Of a stretch of 64,000 nt of DNA, positions 28,726 to 35,971 are shown piece after piece (position 1 is the first letter of the stretch; each line of letters opens with the position of its first letter). The notes under the pieces are model-generated. The model saw only the letters and a list, made by a program, of their open reading frames with translations, had not been told where the DNA came from and did not search any database. A program made the position numbers and the translations under genes. The stretch comes from Colwellia sp. (GTDB lineage Bacteria > Pseudomonadota > Gammaproteobacteria > Enterobacterales > Alteromonadaceae): NCBI GenBank assembly GCA_013215295.1, contig JABSOZ010000003.1:496001-560000 (forward strand), given 5' to 3'.

Positions 28726-28816
28726 TGGCTAGATTTCAAGATAGTATTATACTAAGTACACTAGACTAATAATCAAACAGATTGATTTTCAATAAGATAT
28801 TTAAGAGGCAGGTTGT

Positions 28817-29308
28817 ATGGCTGATGAAAGACGCAATGCAAATGAAAACGTAGACAATGATGAAGTGTTACAATGGGTAACCTTTAAACTTGATAGTGAA
28901 ACCTACGGTATTAATGTGATGCAGGTGCAAGAAGTTTTACGTTATAGTGAAATTGCACCGGTGCCAGGGGCACCAACCTATGTATTAGGTATCATTAATT
29001 TACGAGGTAATGTTGTAACTGTTATTGATACACGGCAACGATTTGGACTAAATCCTGCAGACATTACTGATAATACTCGTATTGTTATTATTGAAGCAGA
29101 GAAACAAGTTATCGGTATTTTGGTGGATAGTGTTGCTGAAGTAGTTTACCTCAAAGCATCTGAAATTGACGACGCTCCGAATGTAGGTAATGACGATAGC
29201 GCTAGATTTATTCAAGGCGTTTCAAATCGTGATGGTGAACTATTGATTTTGGTCGATCTAAATCAACTACTTTCTGACGACGAATGGGATGAACTTAAAC
29301 AGTTTTAG
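28817..29308 (+). CDS. cheW: CheW chemotaxis coupling protein
   Basis: CheW couples chemoreceptors to CheA. The 163-residue protein consists of one CheW domain: VLQWVTFKLDSETYGINVMQVQEVLRY, then PGAPTYVLGIINLRGNVVTVIDTRQRFGL, and IIEAEKQVIGILVDSV. A good AGAGGCAGG site precedes the ATG. Two inverted repeats follow or overlap its stop codon, marking the likely end of the chemotaxis transcript. Confidence 0.97.
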   Translation: MADERRNANENVDNDEVLQWVTFKLDSETYGINVMQVQEVLRYSEIAPVPGAPTYVLGIINLRGNVVTVIDTRQRFGLNPADITDNTRIVIIEAEKQVIGILVDSVAEVVYLKASEIDDAPNVGNDDSARFIQGVSNRDGELLILVDLNQLLSDDEWDELKQF

Positions 29309-29325
29309 ATGTTTGAAAACTGTTT
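29297..29325 (+). repeat. 10-bp inverted repeat across the cheW stop codon
   Basis: AAACAGTTTT and AAAACTGTTT are perfect complements around a 9-base loop that contains the end of the stop codon. A second, GC-richer hairpin follows 15 bases later. It may protect the 3' end of the mRNA. Confidence 0.5.
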
Positions 29326-29340
29326 AATAGCTCTTTATAA

Positions 29341-29370
29341 ATAAAGCCTGGTTAATCAGGCTTTATTTCG
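29341..29370 (+). terminator. Hairpin terminator after cheW
   Basis: ATAAAGCCTG and CAGGCTTTAT form a perfect 10-bp stem with a GTTAAT loop, followed by TTCGTTG. The T run is partly within the stem (TTTATTT). It lies before the DUF2802-type gene, which may therefore be read by run-through or its own promoter. Confidence 0.65.
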
Positions 29371-29392
29371 TTGTAATTTTAAAGAAGATTTT

Positions 29393-29863
29393 ATGTTTAT
29401 TATTTCACCATTTTTTGTGTTAGGTAGCACCTTAGTACTTTTTATTGTGTTCATTGCGTACTTTTATCGTCAAAAATTTTATTTTCAACGAACTAATGAA
29501 AAACTTCAAACACAACTTGATGCCCAAGCATTGTTTCTTAATGAATTACAGTCATCTCAAAAAACTTTAAATAAGAAATTATCTGATTTAAATGAGTACG
29601 TTAAAACTCAGAACGTAGAATACGAACAAGTAAGTAAGCAGTTTGAGCATAGAATTAAGGCAGTACAGCAAGAAAACATTTCACAGAAAGAACTATTAGT
29701 TCAACTCCAAAACCAACAACCACAAGACAAACTATATTCTAGAGCGTTTAAATTAGTTGAGTTAGGTGCTGATATTGATGAAGTTGTGAGAGAATGTGAT
29801 ATTCCTCTCGCCGAAGCCGAAATGTTGATATCGGTGCATAGAAACAAAACTACCCCTTCTTAA
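29393..29863 (+). CDS. DUF2802-type membrane-anchored protein
   Basis: The 156-residue product has one N-terminal membrane helix (FFVLGSTLVLFIVFIAYFY), a long coiled-coil region (residues 28-110) and a C-terminal segment AFKLVELGADIDEVVRECDIPLAEAEMLISVH that looks like a small helix-turn-helix-like domain. I recognise this as the DUF2802 family, usually found directly after cheW in polar-flagellum clusters. Its function is not known to me. The position suggests a link to flagellar or chemotactic structure at the membrane. Confidence 0.8.
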   Translation: MFIISPFFVLGSTLVLFIVFIAYFYRQKFYFQRTNEKLQTQLDAQALFLNELQSSQKTLNKKLSDLNEYVKTQNVEYEQVSKQFEHRIKAVQQENISQKELLVQLQNQQPQDKLYSRAFKLVELGADIDEVVRECDIPLAEAEMLISVHRNKTTPS

Positions 29864-29973
29864 TATTCTAAACTTCGTTTTATTGTTACGGGTTGTAAAT
29901 ATTCGATACTTTTATGTTGCATTACTTTTCTCCATGGTAAACTTAACTTTTATTTTCATATCAAGGGCATCAA

Positions 29974-30777
29974 GTGAAAGTCGCAGCTATATTTTGTCAA
30001 CTCTTTAACCGTCAAGCTAAAAAAATAGTTACTGTTCTACTAGTATTATTTATTACTGCCTGTTCATCAACACCCTCTACTGACGATGGAAGTACTTCAG
30101 ATTCTAATGATCCATTAGAATCTATTAATCGTCCACTGTGGACATTTACTTGGGACTACGCGGATAAATATGTTTTGAAGCCAGCGTCAGAAACTTATGT
30201 TGAATATATGCCAACAGGTTTTAGAACGGGCTTATATAATGTTGCATTAAATTTAAATGAACCATCAACAATCATTAACAACCTTTTACAGGGAAAATTT
30301 AGCGATGCAGGGAAAAGTACAGGACGCTTTGTGCTTAACTCAACAATAGGGTTGTTTGGATTCTTTGATCCCGCAAGCGATTTTGACTGGATGCGAAACC
30401 AAGAGGAGTTTGGTGAAGTATTAGGGTCATATGGTGTCAGTGATGGACCTTACCTTATAGTCTTAGGGCCAAGCTCTGTTCGTGAAGAAGTCGGTGATTA
30501 TGTTGACAGCTACTACTGGCCTTTAGCCATCATTGATTTTTGGCCAAATTTGTTTCGTCTAGCAGTGTTAGGTCTTGAGACAAGAGCTTCCCTTGCAGAT
30601 CAAGAACAAATCATCAATGATTCTATTGATCCCTATGAGTTTGTTAAAAATGCTTATTTTCAGAATATGGAATTTAAAGTTTATGATGGAAATCCACCTA
30701 TCGTAATTGATAATGAATATGAAGATGAGATTGATAGTTTTTTAGATGAACTTGATGAACTGGACGATCTTGATTAA
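29974..30777 (+). CDS. mlaA: MlaA/VacJ outer-membrane phospholipid-transport lipoprotein
   Basis: MlaA removes misplaced phospholipids from the outer leaflet and passes them to MlaC, keeping outer-membrane asymmetry. The GTG start gives a lipoprotein signal with lipobox LFITAC at about residue 27. The MlaA domain follows: DPLESINRPLWTFTWDYADKYVLKP, GLYNVALNLNEPSTIINNLLQGK, FGEVLGSYGVSDGPYLIVLGPSS. The tail is acidic (DEIDSFLDELDELDDLD), longer than in E. coli. The other mla genes are not in the window, as is common for mlaA. Confidence 0.96.
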   Translation: MKVAAIFCQLFNRQAKKIVTVLLVLFITACSSTPSTDDGSTSDSNDPLESINRPLWTFTWDYADKYVLKPASETYVEYMPTGFRTGLYNVALNLNEPSTIINNLLQGKFSDAGKSTGRFVLNSTIGLFGFFDPASDFDWMRNQEEFGEVLGSYGVSDGPYLIVLGPSSVREEVGDYVDSYYWPLAIIDFWPNLFRLAVLGLETRASLADQEQIINDSIDPYEFVKNAYFQNMEFKVYDGNPPIVIDNEYEDEIDSFLDELDELDDLD

Positions 30778-30867
30778 ATTTTCAAGTTGAAGCACATAAA
30801 AGTGTTTACCTGAATATCTTGAAATGTAGAATATAGCTGTTCGACGTTAATTTAAGTGCCTCTGTTT

Positions 30868-30892
30868 AGCTAAAACCTAAGGAGTTTTAGCT
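30868..30892. repeat. 9-bp inverted repeat at the 3' end of the small membrane-protein gene
   Basis: AGCTAAAAC and GTTTTAGCT are perfect complements around a 7-base loop. It lies between the convergent mlaA and the - strand gene and overlaps the end of the latter. It may act as a bidirectional transcript end, but no clear T run follows on either strand. Confidence 0.35.
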
Positions 30893-31191
30893 AAAACATT
30901 GAACTGCTTGATTGCATTATCGAGATACTTTCGAGTAAAAAGTAAAGATATTGGTCGAAGTAAAATAAAATAAATAACTAATACGCCAAATAATGATACG
31001 ACGAAAAATTCCCCATCTAACTGCGCCATAAATAGAAATGGCGGCACTAACATTATTAATTTCAATATATTCAAAGCAAATTTTTCTGGTGCTGTTAGTT
31101 TACTCGCTGCCAGTGTTAAGATCTGTTGACGTTGCTGGAGAGTATAACTCTCCAATTCGGAGAGTTTATTTGTTGAAAATATAAAGGCCAT
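30877..31191 (-). CDS. Small membrane protein of unknown function
   Basis: This 104-residue product has a helical soluble N-terminus (LESYTLQQRQQILTLAASKLTAPEKFAL) followed by two membrane helices (ILKLIMLVPPFLFMAQL and FFVVSLFGVLVIYFILLRPISLLF). It may belong to a conserved Alteromonadales family of small membrane proteins (possibly DUF6170), but I do not recognise it firmly. It is convergent with mlaA and divergent from ribH. Coding status is supported by its even amino-acid composition and plausible topology. Confidence 0.65.
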   Translation of the reverse strand: MAFIFSTNKLSELESYTLQQRQQILTLAASKLTAPEKFALNILKLIMLVPPFLFMAQLDGEFFVVSLFGVLVIYFILLRPISLLFTRKYLDNAIKQFNVLAKTP

Positions 31192-31279
31192 CAGTACTTA
31201 TTGTTTAATGAATAATATCCACATTCTACAGTAATTTTGTTATTTATTAAGCAAACAAGTACCGAATCGTCTCATGTTT

Positions 31280-31288
31280 TGGTAGAAT
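31280..31288 (+). promoter_or_regulatory. Extended -10 promoter candidate for ribH-nusB
   Basis: TGGTAGAAT is an extended -10 element (TGn plus a five-of-six -10 hexamer) about 30 bases before the ribH ATG. No good -35 was seen. No FMN riboswitch precedes this gene. Confidence 0.4.
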
Positions 31289-31318
31289 TGCGGAAAATTT
31301 TATTTGAGTGAATTATAA

Positions 31319-31783
31319 ATGAATATTATTGAAGCTAATTTTGATGCAGCCGGTAAAAAATTTGCCATCGTTGTCTCACGTTTTAACAGTTTTGTAGTCG
31401 AAAGTTTATTAGAAGGTGCGGTTGATGCACTTAAACGCCATGGTAATGTTGCGGATAACGACATAACTGTTGTCCGTGTTCCTGGTGCATACGAATTACC
31501 CGTTGCAGCTAAGCGTATAGCGAGTAAAGGTGAGTTCGATGGTATCATTGCTATTGGTGCCGTAATTCGTGGAGGCACTCCTCATTTTGATTTCGTTGCG
31601 GGAGAATGCAACAAAGGTTTAGCGCAAGTCTCAATGGAATTCACTATTCCTGTTGCCTTTGGTGTTATTACTACCGATACCGTTGAGCAAGCAATAGATC
31701 GCGCTGGACTTAAAGCAGGTAACAAAGGCGCAGAAGCGGCTTTAAGTGCTTTAGAAATGGTTAATGTTTTAGACAAGTTATAA
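31319..31783 (+). CDS. ribH: 6,7-dimethyl-8-ribityllumazine synthase
   Basis: RibH condenses the ribityl-aminouracil with dihydroxybutanone phosphate to give lumazine, the step before riboflavin. The 154-residue protein has [31 protein letters not shown], and [21 protein letters not shown] with the catalytic His in PHFDF. It begins the ribH-nusB-thiL-pgpA group seen in many gammaproteobacteria; ribD, ribE and ribBA are not in the window. The length is normal. Confidence 0.97.
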   Translation: MNIIEANFDAAGKKFAIVVSRFNSFVVESLLEGAVDALKRHGNVADNDITVVRVPGAYELPVAAKRIASKGEFDGIIAIGAVIRGGTPHFDFVAGECNKGLAQVSMEFTIPVAFGVITTDTVEQAIDRAGLKAGNKGAEAALSALEMVNVLDKL

Positions 31784-31794
31784 TTGGAGTTTTT

Positions 31795-32211
31795 GTGAAA
31801 CCATCACCTAGAAGAAAAGCCCGTGAGTTAGCAGTTCAAGCTATATACTCATGGCAACTTAGTCAAAACTCAGTGACTGATATCGAAGTTAACTTTTTAA
31901 CAGATAACAGTGCACGTCGTTTTGATATTCCATATTTTCAGCAATTACTTCATGGCGTAACAAAATCAGTTGGGTCTATTGATGAGGCTATCTCACCTCA
32001 TGTTGATCGTCCTCTTGAAGATGTCGACCATGTTGAAAAAGCTATTTTGCGTGTTGCTATTTACGAATTGAAAGACTGTAAAGATGTGCCATACCGCGTT
32101 GTTATTAATGAGGCAATAGAGTTAGCAAAATCATTTGCTGCTGAAGATAGTCATAAATTTGTAAATGGCGTACTTGATAAAGCTGTCAAATTAATTCGTC
32201 CTCAAGCATAA
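31795..32211 (+). CDS. nusB: NusB transcription antitermination factor
   Basis: NusB with NusE (S10) binds boxA in rRNA leaders and helps antitermination. The start is GTG, 12 bases after ribH, behind a TTGGAG site, giving [23 protein letters not shown], the conserved N-terminus. The C-terminal [29 protein letters not shown] is the family signature. The 138-residue length is typical. It is co-transcribed with ribH in this arrangement. Confidence 0.97.
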   Translation: MKPSPRRKARELAVQAIYSWQLSQNSVTDIEVNFLTDNSARRFDIPYFQQLLHGVTKSVGSIDEAISPHVDRPLEDVDHVEKAILRVAIYELKDCKDVPYRVVINEAIELAKSFAAEDSHKFVNGVLDKAVKLIRPQA

Positions 32212-32251
32212 TTTATTCTCATAATATGATAAGCAAAGGATCCGCTTCTGT

Positions 32252-33229
32252 ATGAAAGAATTTGAACTCATCCGTCGTTATTTTACTGAACAAGTAGTAA
32301 AGCGCAAAGATGTCCACTTAGGCATTGGCGACGATTGTGCTTTAGTTACTCCAAGTGAAAGACAACACATAGCCGTGACTACTGATACATTAGTTGCTGG
32401 TGTTCACTTTCCTTTGGATACTTCTCCTCGAGCGATTGGCCATAAATCAATAGCCGTTAATTTATCTGACCTTGCAGCGATGGGGGCTGAGCCTAGCTGG
32501 GTTTCTCTAGCCATAACACTCCCTGAAATTGACGAGAATTGGATTGATGAATTTTGTGTCGGTGTATTTGAGCTTTGTGAATTTTATAATGTTCAGTTGA
32601 TTGGCGGTGATACCACGCAAGGACCGCTCAGTATTACAGTTACAGCACAAGGACAAATCCCTTTCGAAAAATATATTTCTCGTTCAGGTGCTAAAGCAGG
32701 AGACTGGTTATATGTTACAGGTGAAATTGGCGGAGCTGCACTTGCATTGCAGCATATATTAGGTAATGTAAAAGTCGCACCCAAATATCAAGACGAAATA
32801 CAGAAACGTTTAGATTTCCCTAAAGCACGCGTTTTAGCTGGTCAAGCATTACGTGAATATGCGACATCCGCTATAGACTTGTCCGATGGCTTAGTCGCTG
32901 ATCTTAAACATATCTGTGAAGCATCAGGTGTTGGAGCAAATATCGTACTCGATGATTTACCAATATCTGAAGCATTAAGCGATACCTTGGGTTTAGAACA
33001 TTTTTATGATCTTGCCTTAAAAGGTGGTGACGATTATGAGTTATTATTTAGTGTTTCCGAAGATAATAAAGTGGGTATGGAAACTGCATTGGCTAATACG
33101 GGTAATAAAGTTACCTGTATAGGGCAATTAAACGGTTCAGATAAAATTACTACCACGTTAAATAATGAACCGGTAAATATTAAAATTCAAAATTATGAAC
33201 ATTTTACAAAATCTACTTTTGATGAATAA
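32252..33229 (+). CDS. thiL: Thiamine-monophosphate kinase
   Basis: ThiL phosphorylates thiamine monophosphate to the active pyrophosphate cofactor. The N-terminus MKEFELIRRYFTEQ is followed by GIGDDCALV, VTTDTLVAGVHFP and SVAVNLSDLAAMGAEP-like segments (here HKSIAVNLSDLAAMGAEPSW), then GGDTTQG and the C-terminal KGGDDYELLFSV. These are the ATP-binding motifs of the PurM-like fold. The length of 325 residues is normal. It lies between nusB and pgpA, a common arrangement. Confidence 0.97.
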   Translation: MKEFELIRRYFTEQVVKRKDVHLGIGDDCALVTPSERQHIAVTTDTLVAGVHFPLDTSPRAIGHKSIAVNLSDLAAMGAEPSWVSLAITLPEIDENWIDEFCVGVFELCEFYNVQLIGGDTTQGPLSITVTAQGQIPFEKYISRSGAKAGDWLYVTGEIGGAALALQHILGNVKVAPKYQDEIQKRLDFPKARVLAGQALREYATSAIDLSDGLVADLKHICEASGVGANIVLDDLPISEALSDTLGLEHFYDLALKGGDDYELLFSVSEDNKVGMETALANTGNKVTCIGQLNGSDKITTTLNNEPVNIKIQNYEHFTKSTFDE

Positions 33230-33242
33230 TTGAAGATAATCT

Positions 33243-33710
33243 ATGAGTAAATCTACAGACAATTTTCGTATCGCTAATCCTATCCATTTCCTCGCTTTAG
33301 GTTTTGGATCAGGTTTATTGCCTAAAGCTCCTGGTACTTTTGGAACGCTTGCTGCAATTCCTCTATATTTATTGCTAAGCCCTTCTTCAATGAGTATCTA
33401 CTTAGCTGTTGTTATTGTAATGAGTATTGCTGGTATATATATATGTGGCAAAGCTGCAGAAGATGCCGGTGTGCACGATCATGGTGCGATTGTTTGGGAT
33501 GAGATTGTTGGCTTTTTAATTACGATGTTTCTAGTACCTTTAAGTTGGCAAAGTGTCGTTGTTGGATTTGTCTTATTTAGAATTTTTGATATTTTTAAAC
33601 CTTGGCCAATATCATTTATAGATAAAAATGTACACGGTGGTTTAGGTATAATGTTAGATGATATTATTGCTGGTTTTGCTGCGCTAGTTTGTATGCATAT
33701 TATCTTTTAA
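33243..33710 (+). CDS. pgpA: Phosphatidylglycerophosphatase A
   Basis: PgpA removes a phosphate from phosphatidylglycerol phosphate in the inner membrane to make phosphatidylglycerol. The 155-residue protein has GFGSGLLPKAPGTFGTLAAIPLYLLL, then IVWDEIVGFLITMF with acidic catalytic residues, and FDIFKPWPISFIDKNVHGGLGIMLDDIIAG. Several membrane helices are evident. It ends the ribH-nusB-thiL-pgpA group. No clear terminator follows. Confidence 0.96.
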   Translation: MSKSTDNFRIANPIHFLALGFGSGLLPKAPGTFGTLAAIPLYLLLSPSSMSIYLAVVIVMSIAGIYICGKAAEDAGVHDHGAIVWDEIVGFLITMFLVPLSWQSVVVGFVLFRIFDIFKPWPISFIDKNVHGGLGIMLDDIIAGFAALVCMHIIF

Positions 33711-33815
33711 CGAAAAATATGCACTCCCCACATCTCTATTATAATTTACTACTATTCAACAATAATTAAATCAGTATATTTAGCAAGCTAAACAAACACT
33801 GTAAACCTTTAAGTG

Positions 33816-33831
33816 CAACAATTTGTTGACA
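33816..33831 (+). promoter_or_regulatory. Palindrome overlapping a TTGACA -35 upstream of fahA
   Basis: CAACAATTTGTTG is a perfect 13-base palindrome (centre T) whose end overlaps TTGACA. No convincing -10 lies 16-18 bases on; a TATAAT occurs farther down at 33892-33897. It may be an operator for a regulator of aromatic amino-acid catabolism, but this is unproven. The remaining 285-base gap holds no ORF that I can support. Confidence 0.35.
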
Positions 33832-33995
33832 CCTTAACACTCATAAAAATAACTCAATGTTCTCATTAATACCAATTAATGTTCTCGCTGGTATAATGTC
33901 GCATATTATATAGTTGTCTCTATACTTACTTGTATTTTGAAACGTATTTTACGTTTTATCAGCGTAAGTCTTAAATTTCAGGAGTTGTTCTGCCA

Positions 33996-35318
33996 ATGTC
34001 TAACATGAGTTTATTAAATGAAACCCACAATCCAGCACTTTCTAGCTGGCTTGTTACTGCTAACCAAGCAGGTACCGATTTTCCTATTCAGAACTTACCT
34101 TTTGCAGTATTTAAGCGTGCAAACATTAAGGAAACATTTCGAGGTGGTGTAGCCATTGGCGATCAAGTTATTGACTTGACAGCCCTAGGTAATGCTGAAA
34201 TCTTTAATGGTCTTGCTCAAGATGCTTTGAAAGCTTGTAGTGCACCGCAATTAAATGACTACATGTCGATGGGTAAAATAGCTTGGAGTGCTTTACGTTT
34301 AGCACTTTCAAATGCACTGAAAGAAGGCTCTTCTGTAAAGCAAAAAGTCGAAGCTTGTTTAATCGCTCAAGCTGACGTGGAATATGCTTTACCTTGCAAT
34401 ATCGGAGATTATACTGATTTTTATACCTCTATCCATCATGCAACATCAGTTGGTTTAAAATTCCGTCCAGATAATCCATTATTACCCAACTATAAATGGG
34501 TACCCATTGGCTATCACGGACGTTCATCTTCTATTGATGTTTCAGGTCGTGATTTTAAACGTCCTTCTGGGCAAACAAAAGCACCAACAGCAACTGAACC
34601 ATCATTCGGACCTTGTAAACGTCTTGATTACGAACTAGAAGTTGGTATCTTTATCGGCAAAGGTAATGACTTAGGTGATGCTATTTCGATTGATAATGCA
34701 GAAGACCACGTTTTTGGTTTGTGTATATTCAATGATTGGTCTGCCCGCGATATTCAGGGTTGGGAATACCAGCCATTAGGGCCATTTTTATCAAAGAACT
34801 TTGCTTCGACAGTTTCACCTTGGATTGTAACAACAGAAGCCTTAGCTCCTTATCGTTCTGCTTGGACGCGTGTTGAATCAGACCCTCAACCTATGCCGTA
34901 TCTTGAATCTGAAAATAACCGTGCAACAGGCTCATTTGATATTCAGTTACAAGCGCTGATTGAAACTGAGAATATGCGCAAGCAAAGTGAAGAAGCGGTA
35001 GAAATGTCACAATCCAATTTTAAAGATTCCTACTGGACTGTGGCACAAATGGTTGCTCATCATACAGTTAATGGTTGTAACTTACGTGCAGGTGATATGT
35101 TTGGTAGTGGAACACAGTCAGGTCCTAACCCAGAAGAAGCGGGTTCTATGTTAGAACTTTCAAATGCGGGTGCTGAGCCTATTTCTCTACCAAACGGAGA
35201 AAAGCGTACGTTTTTAGAAGATGGCGACAAGGTTATCATGAAAGCGTGGTGTCAAAAAGATGGTGCAACACGCATTGGCTTTGGCTCTGTTTCAGCAAAA
35301 ATATTACCCGCTAGTTAA
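33996..35318 (+). CDS. fahA: Fumarylacetoacetase
   Basis: This enzyme hydrolyses fumarylacetoacetate to fumarate and acetoacetate, the last step of tyrosine/homogentisate breakdown. The N-terminal domain (FPIQNLPFAVFKR) is followed by the catalytic fold: DFYTSIHHATSVGLKFRP with the catalytic His, and GYHGRSSSI. The metal-site region follows, with LDYELEVGIFIGKGN, FNDWSARDIQGWEYQPLGPF and GTQSGPNPEEAGSMLEL. The 440-residue length matches bacterial and animal enzymes. The usual partners (hppD, hmgA, maiA) are not nearby in the window. A GGAG site precedes the ATG. Confidence 0.96.
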   Translation: MSNMSLLNETHNPALSSWLVTANQAGTDFPIQNLPFAVFKRANIKETFRGGVAIGDQVIDLTALGNAEIFNGLAQDALKACSAPQLNDYMSMGKIAWSALRLALSNALKEGSSVKQKVEACLIAQADVEYALPCNIGDYTDFYTSIHHATSVGLKFRPDNPLLPNYKWVPIGYHGRSSSIDVSGRDFKRPSGQTKAPTATEPSFGPCKRLDYELEVGIFIGKGNDLGDAISIDNAEDHVFGLCIFNDWSARDIQGWEYQPLGPFLSKNFASTVSPWIVTTEALAPYRSAWTRVESDPQPMPYLESENNRATGSFDIQLQALIETENMRKQSEEAVEMSQSNFKDSYWTVAQMVAHHTVNGCNLRAGDMFGSGTQSGPNPEEAGSMLELSNAGAEPISLPNGEKRTFLEDGDKVIMKAWCQKDGATRIGFGSVSAKILPAS

Positions 35319-35339
35319 CCTCCAAGTTCAACTATAAAC

Positions 35340-35371
35340 AGGCGTTAATTATGAATTATTAGCGCCTTTTT
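35340..35371 (+). terminator. Intrinsic terminator after fahA
   Basis: AGGCGTTAAT pairs with ATTAGCGCCT (one G-U pair) around an AT-rich loop and is followed by TTTTAT. It lies 20 bases after the fahA stop. Confidence 0.8.
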
Positions 35372-35971
35372 ATCATCTCTTATAAAGTTCAATATAATTT
35401 TATGTTTCCATATACTTTTTTTGATCAGTTTGCCATTATATAGGTTGTGACTTTTCCAAAGAGTAAGTTTTCTGATACTAGAACTTCGATGAAGTGCTTG
35501 AATGTAACGACGAATAACAATCCATATCCAATTTTTATTATTATCTTTTATTTGTCAAGGCGATAAAAGCTGCTTAGATTATTTGGTTATATGTTATTTC
35601 TTTTTATTGTTTTGAAAGGTTTGAAGTTCTGTTTTTAAATAAGTGATTACGAACAATTTCGCATGTTGCATAGTGTCTAATAAGGCTACAGTCTTTAACC
35701 TATATAGTGTTATTGCTTTAAAGGTTTTTATAAATAACTAAACTTTATTTCGTAATAAAAAGGTGTTTATCAAACTAACGTTCTTGTTATATCTTTTTAT
35801 AAAAACTTTCCGCTTGCAAACCTTTTTTGGCTGCTTTATAAAGTAAGGGCTACACTATATTTTTTTATAGGTGAATTATCTCTGAAAAATAATATAATCG
35901 TAATAAAATACAACATAATAAAAATATCTACATGAATATAAATATGAATATAAATCTAGGAAGGAAATAAC
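35372..35971. other. 600-base AT-rich non-coding region upstream of the TonB receptor gene
   Basis: Both strands have frequent stops and no supported ORF. Poly-T and poly-A stretches are common. It holds a promoter candidate (TTGCAA-17-TATAAA) near its 3' end, with a long leader to the receptor gene. The length is unusual for this dense window and suggests a regulated leader or an unidentified small RNA; neither could be identified by eye. Confidence 0.5.
35814..35842 (+). promoter_or_regulatory. Sigma-70 promoter candidate for TonB-dependent receptor
   Basis: TTGCAA and TATAAA are separated by exactly 17 bases. Start of transcription near 35849 would leave a leader of about 120 bases before the ATG at 35972. 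Confidence 0.5.

Noticed and set aside
31192-31318. FMN riboswitch upstream of ribH
   Set aside because: The gap lacks the conserved RFN segments and is short; the riboswitch in this group normally precedes ribB.
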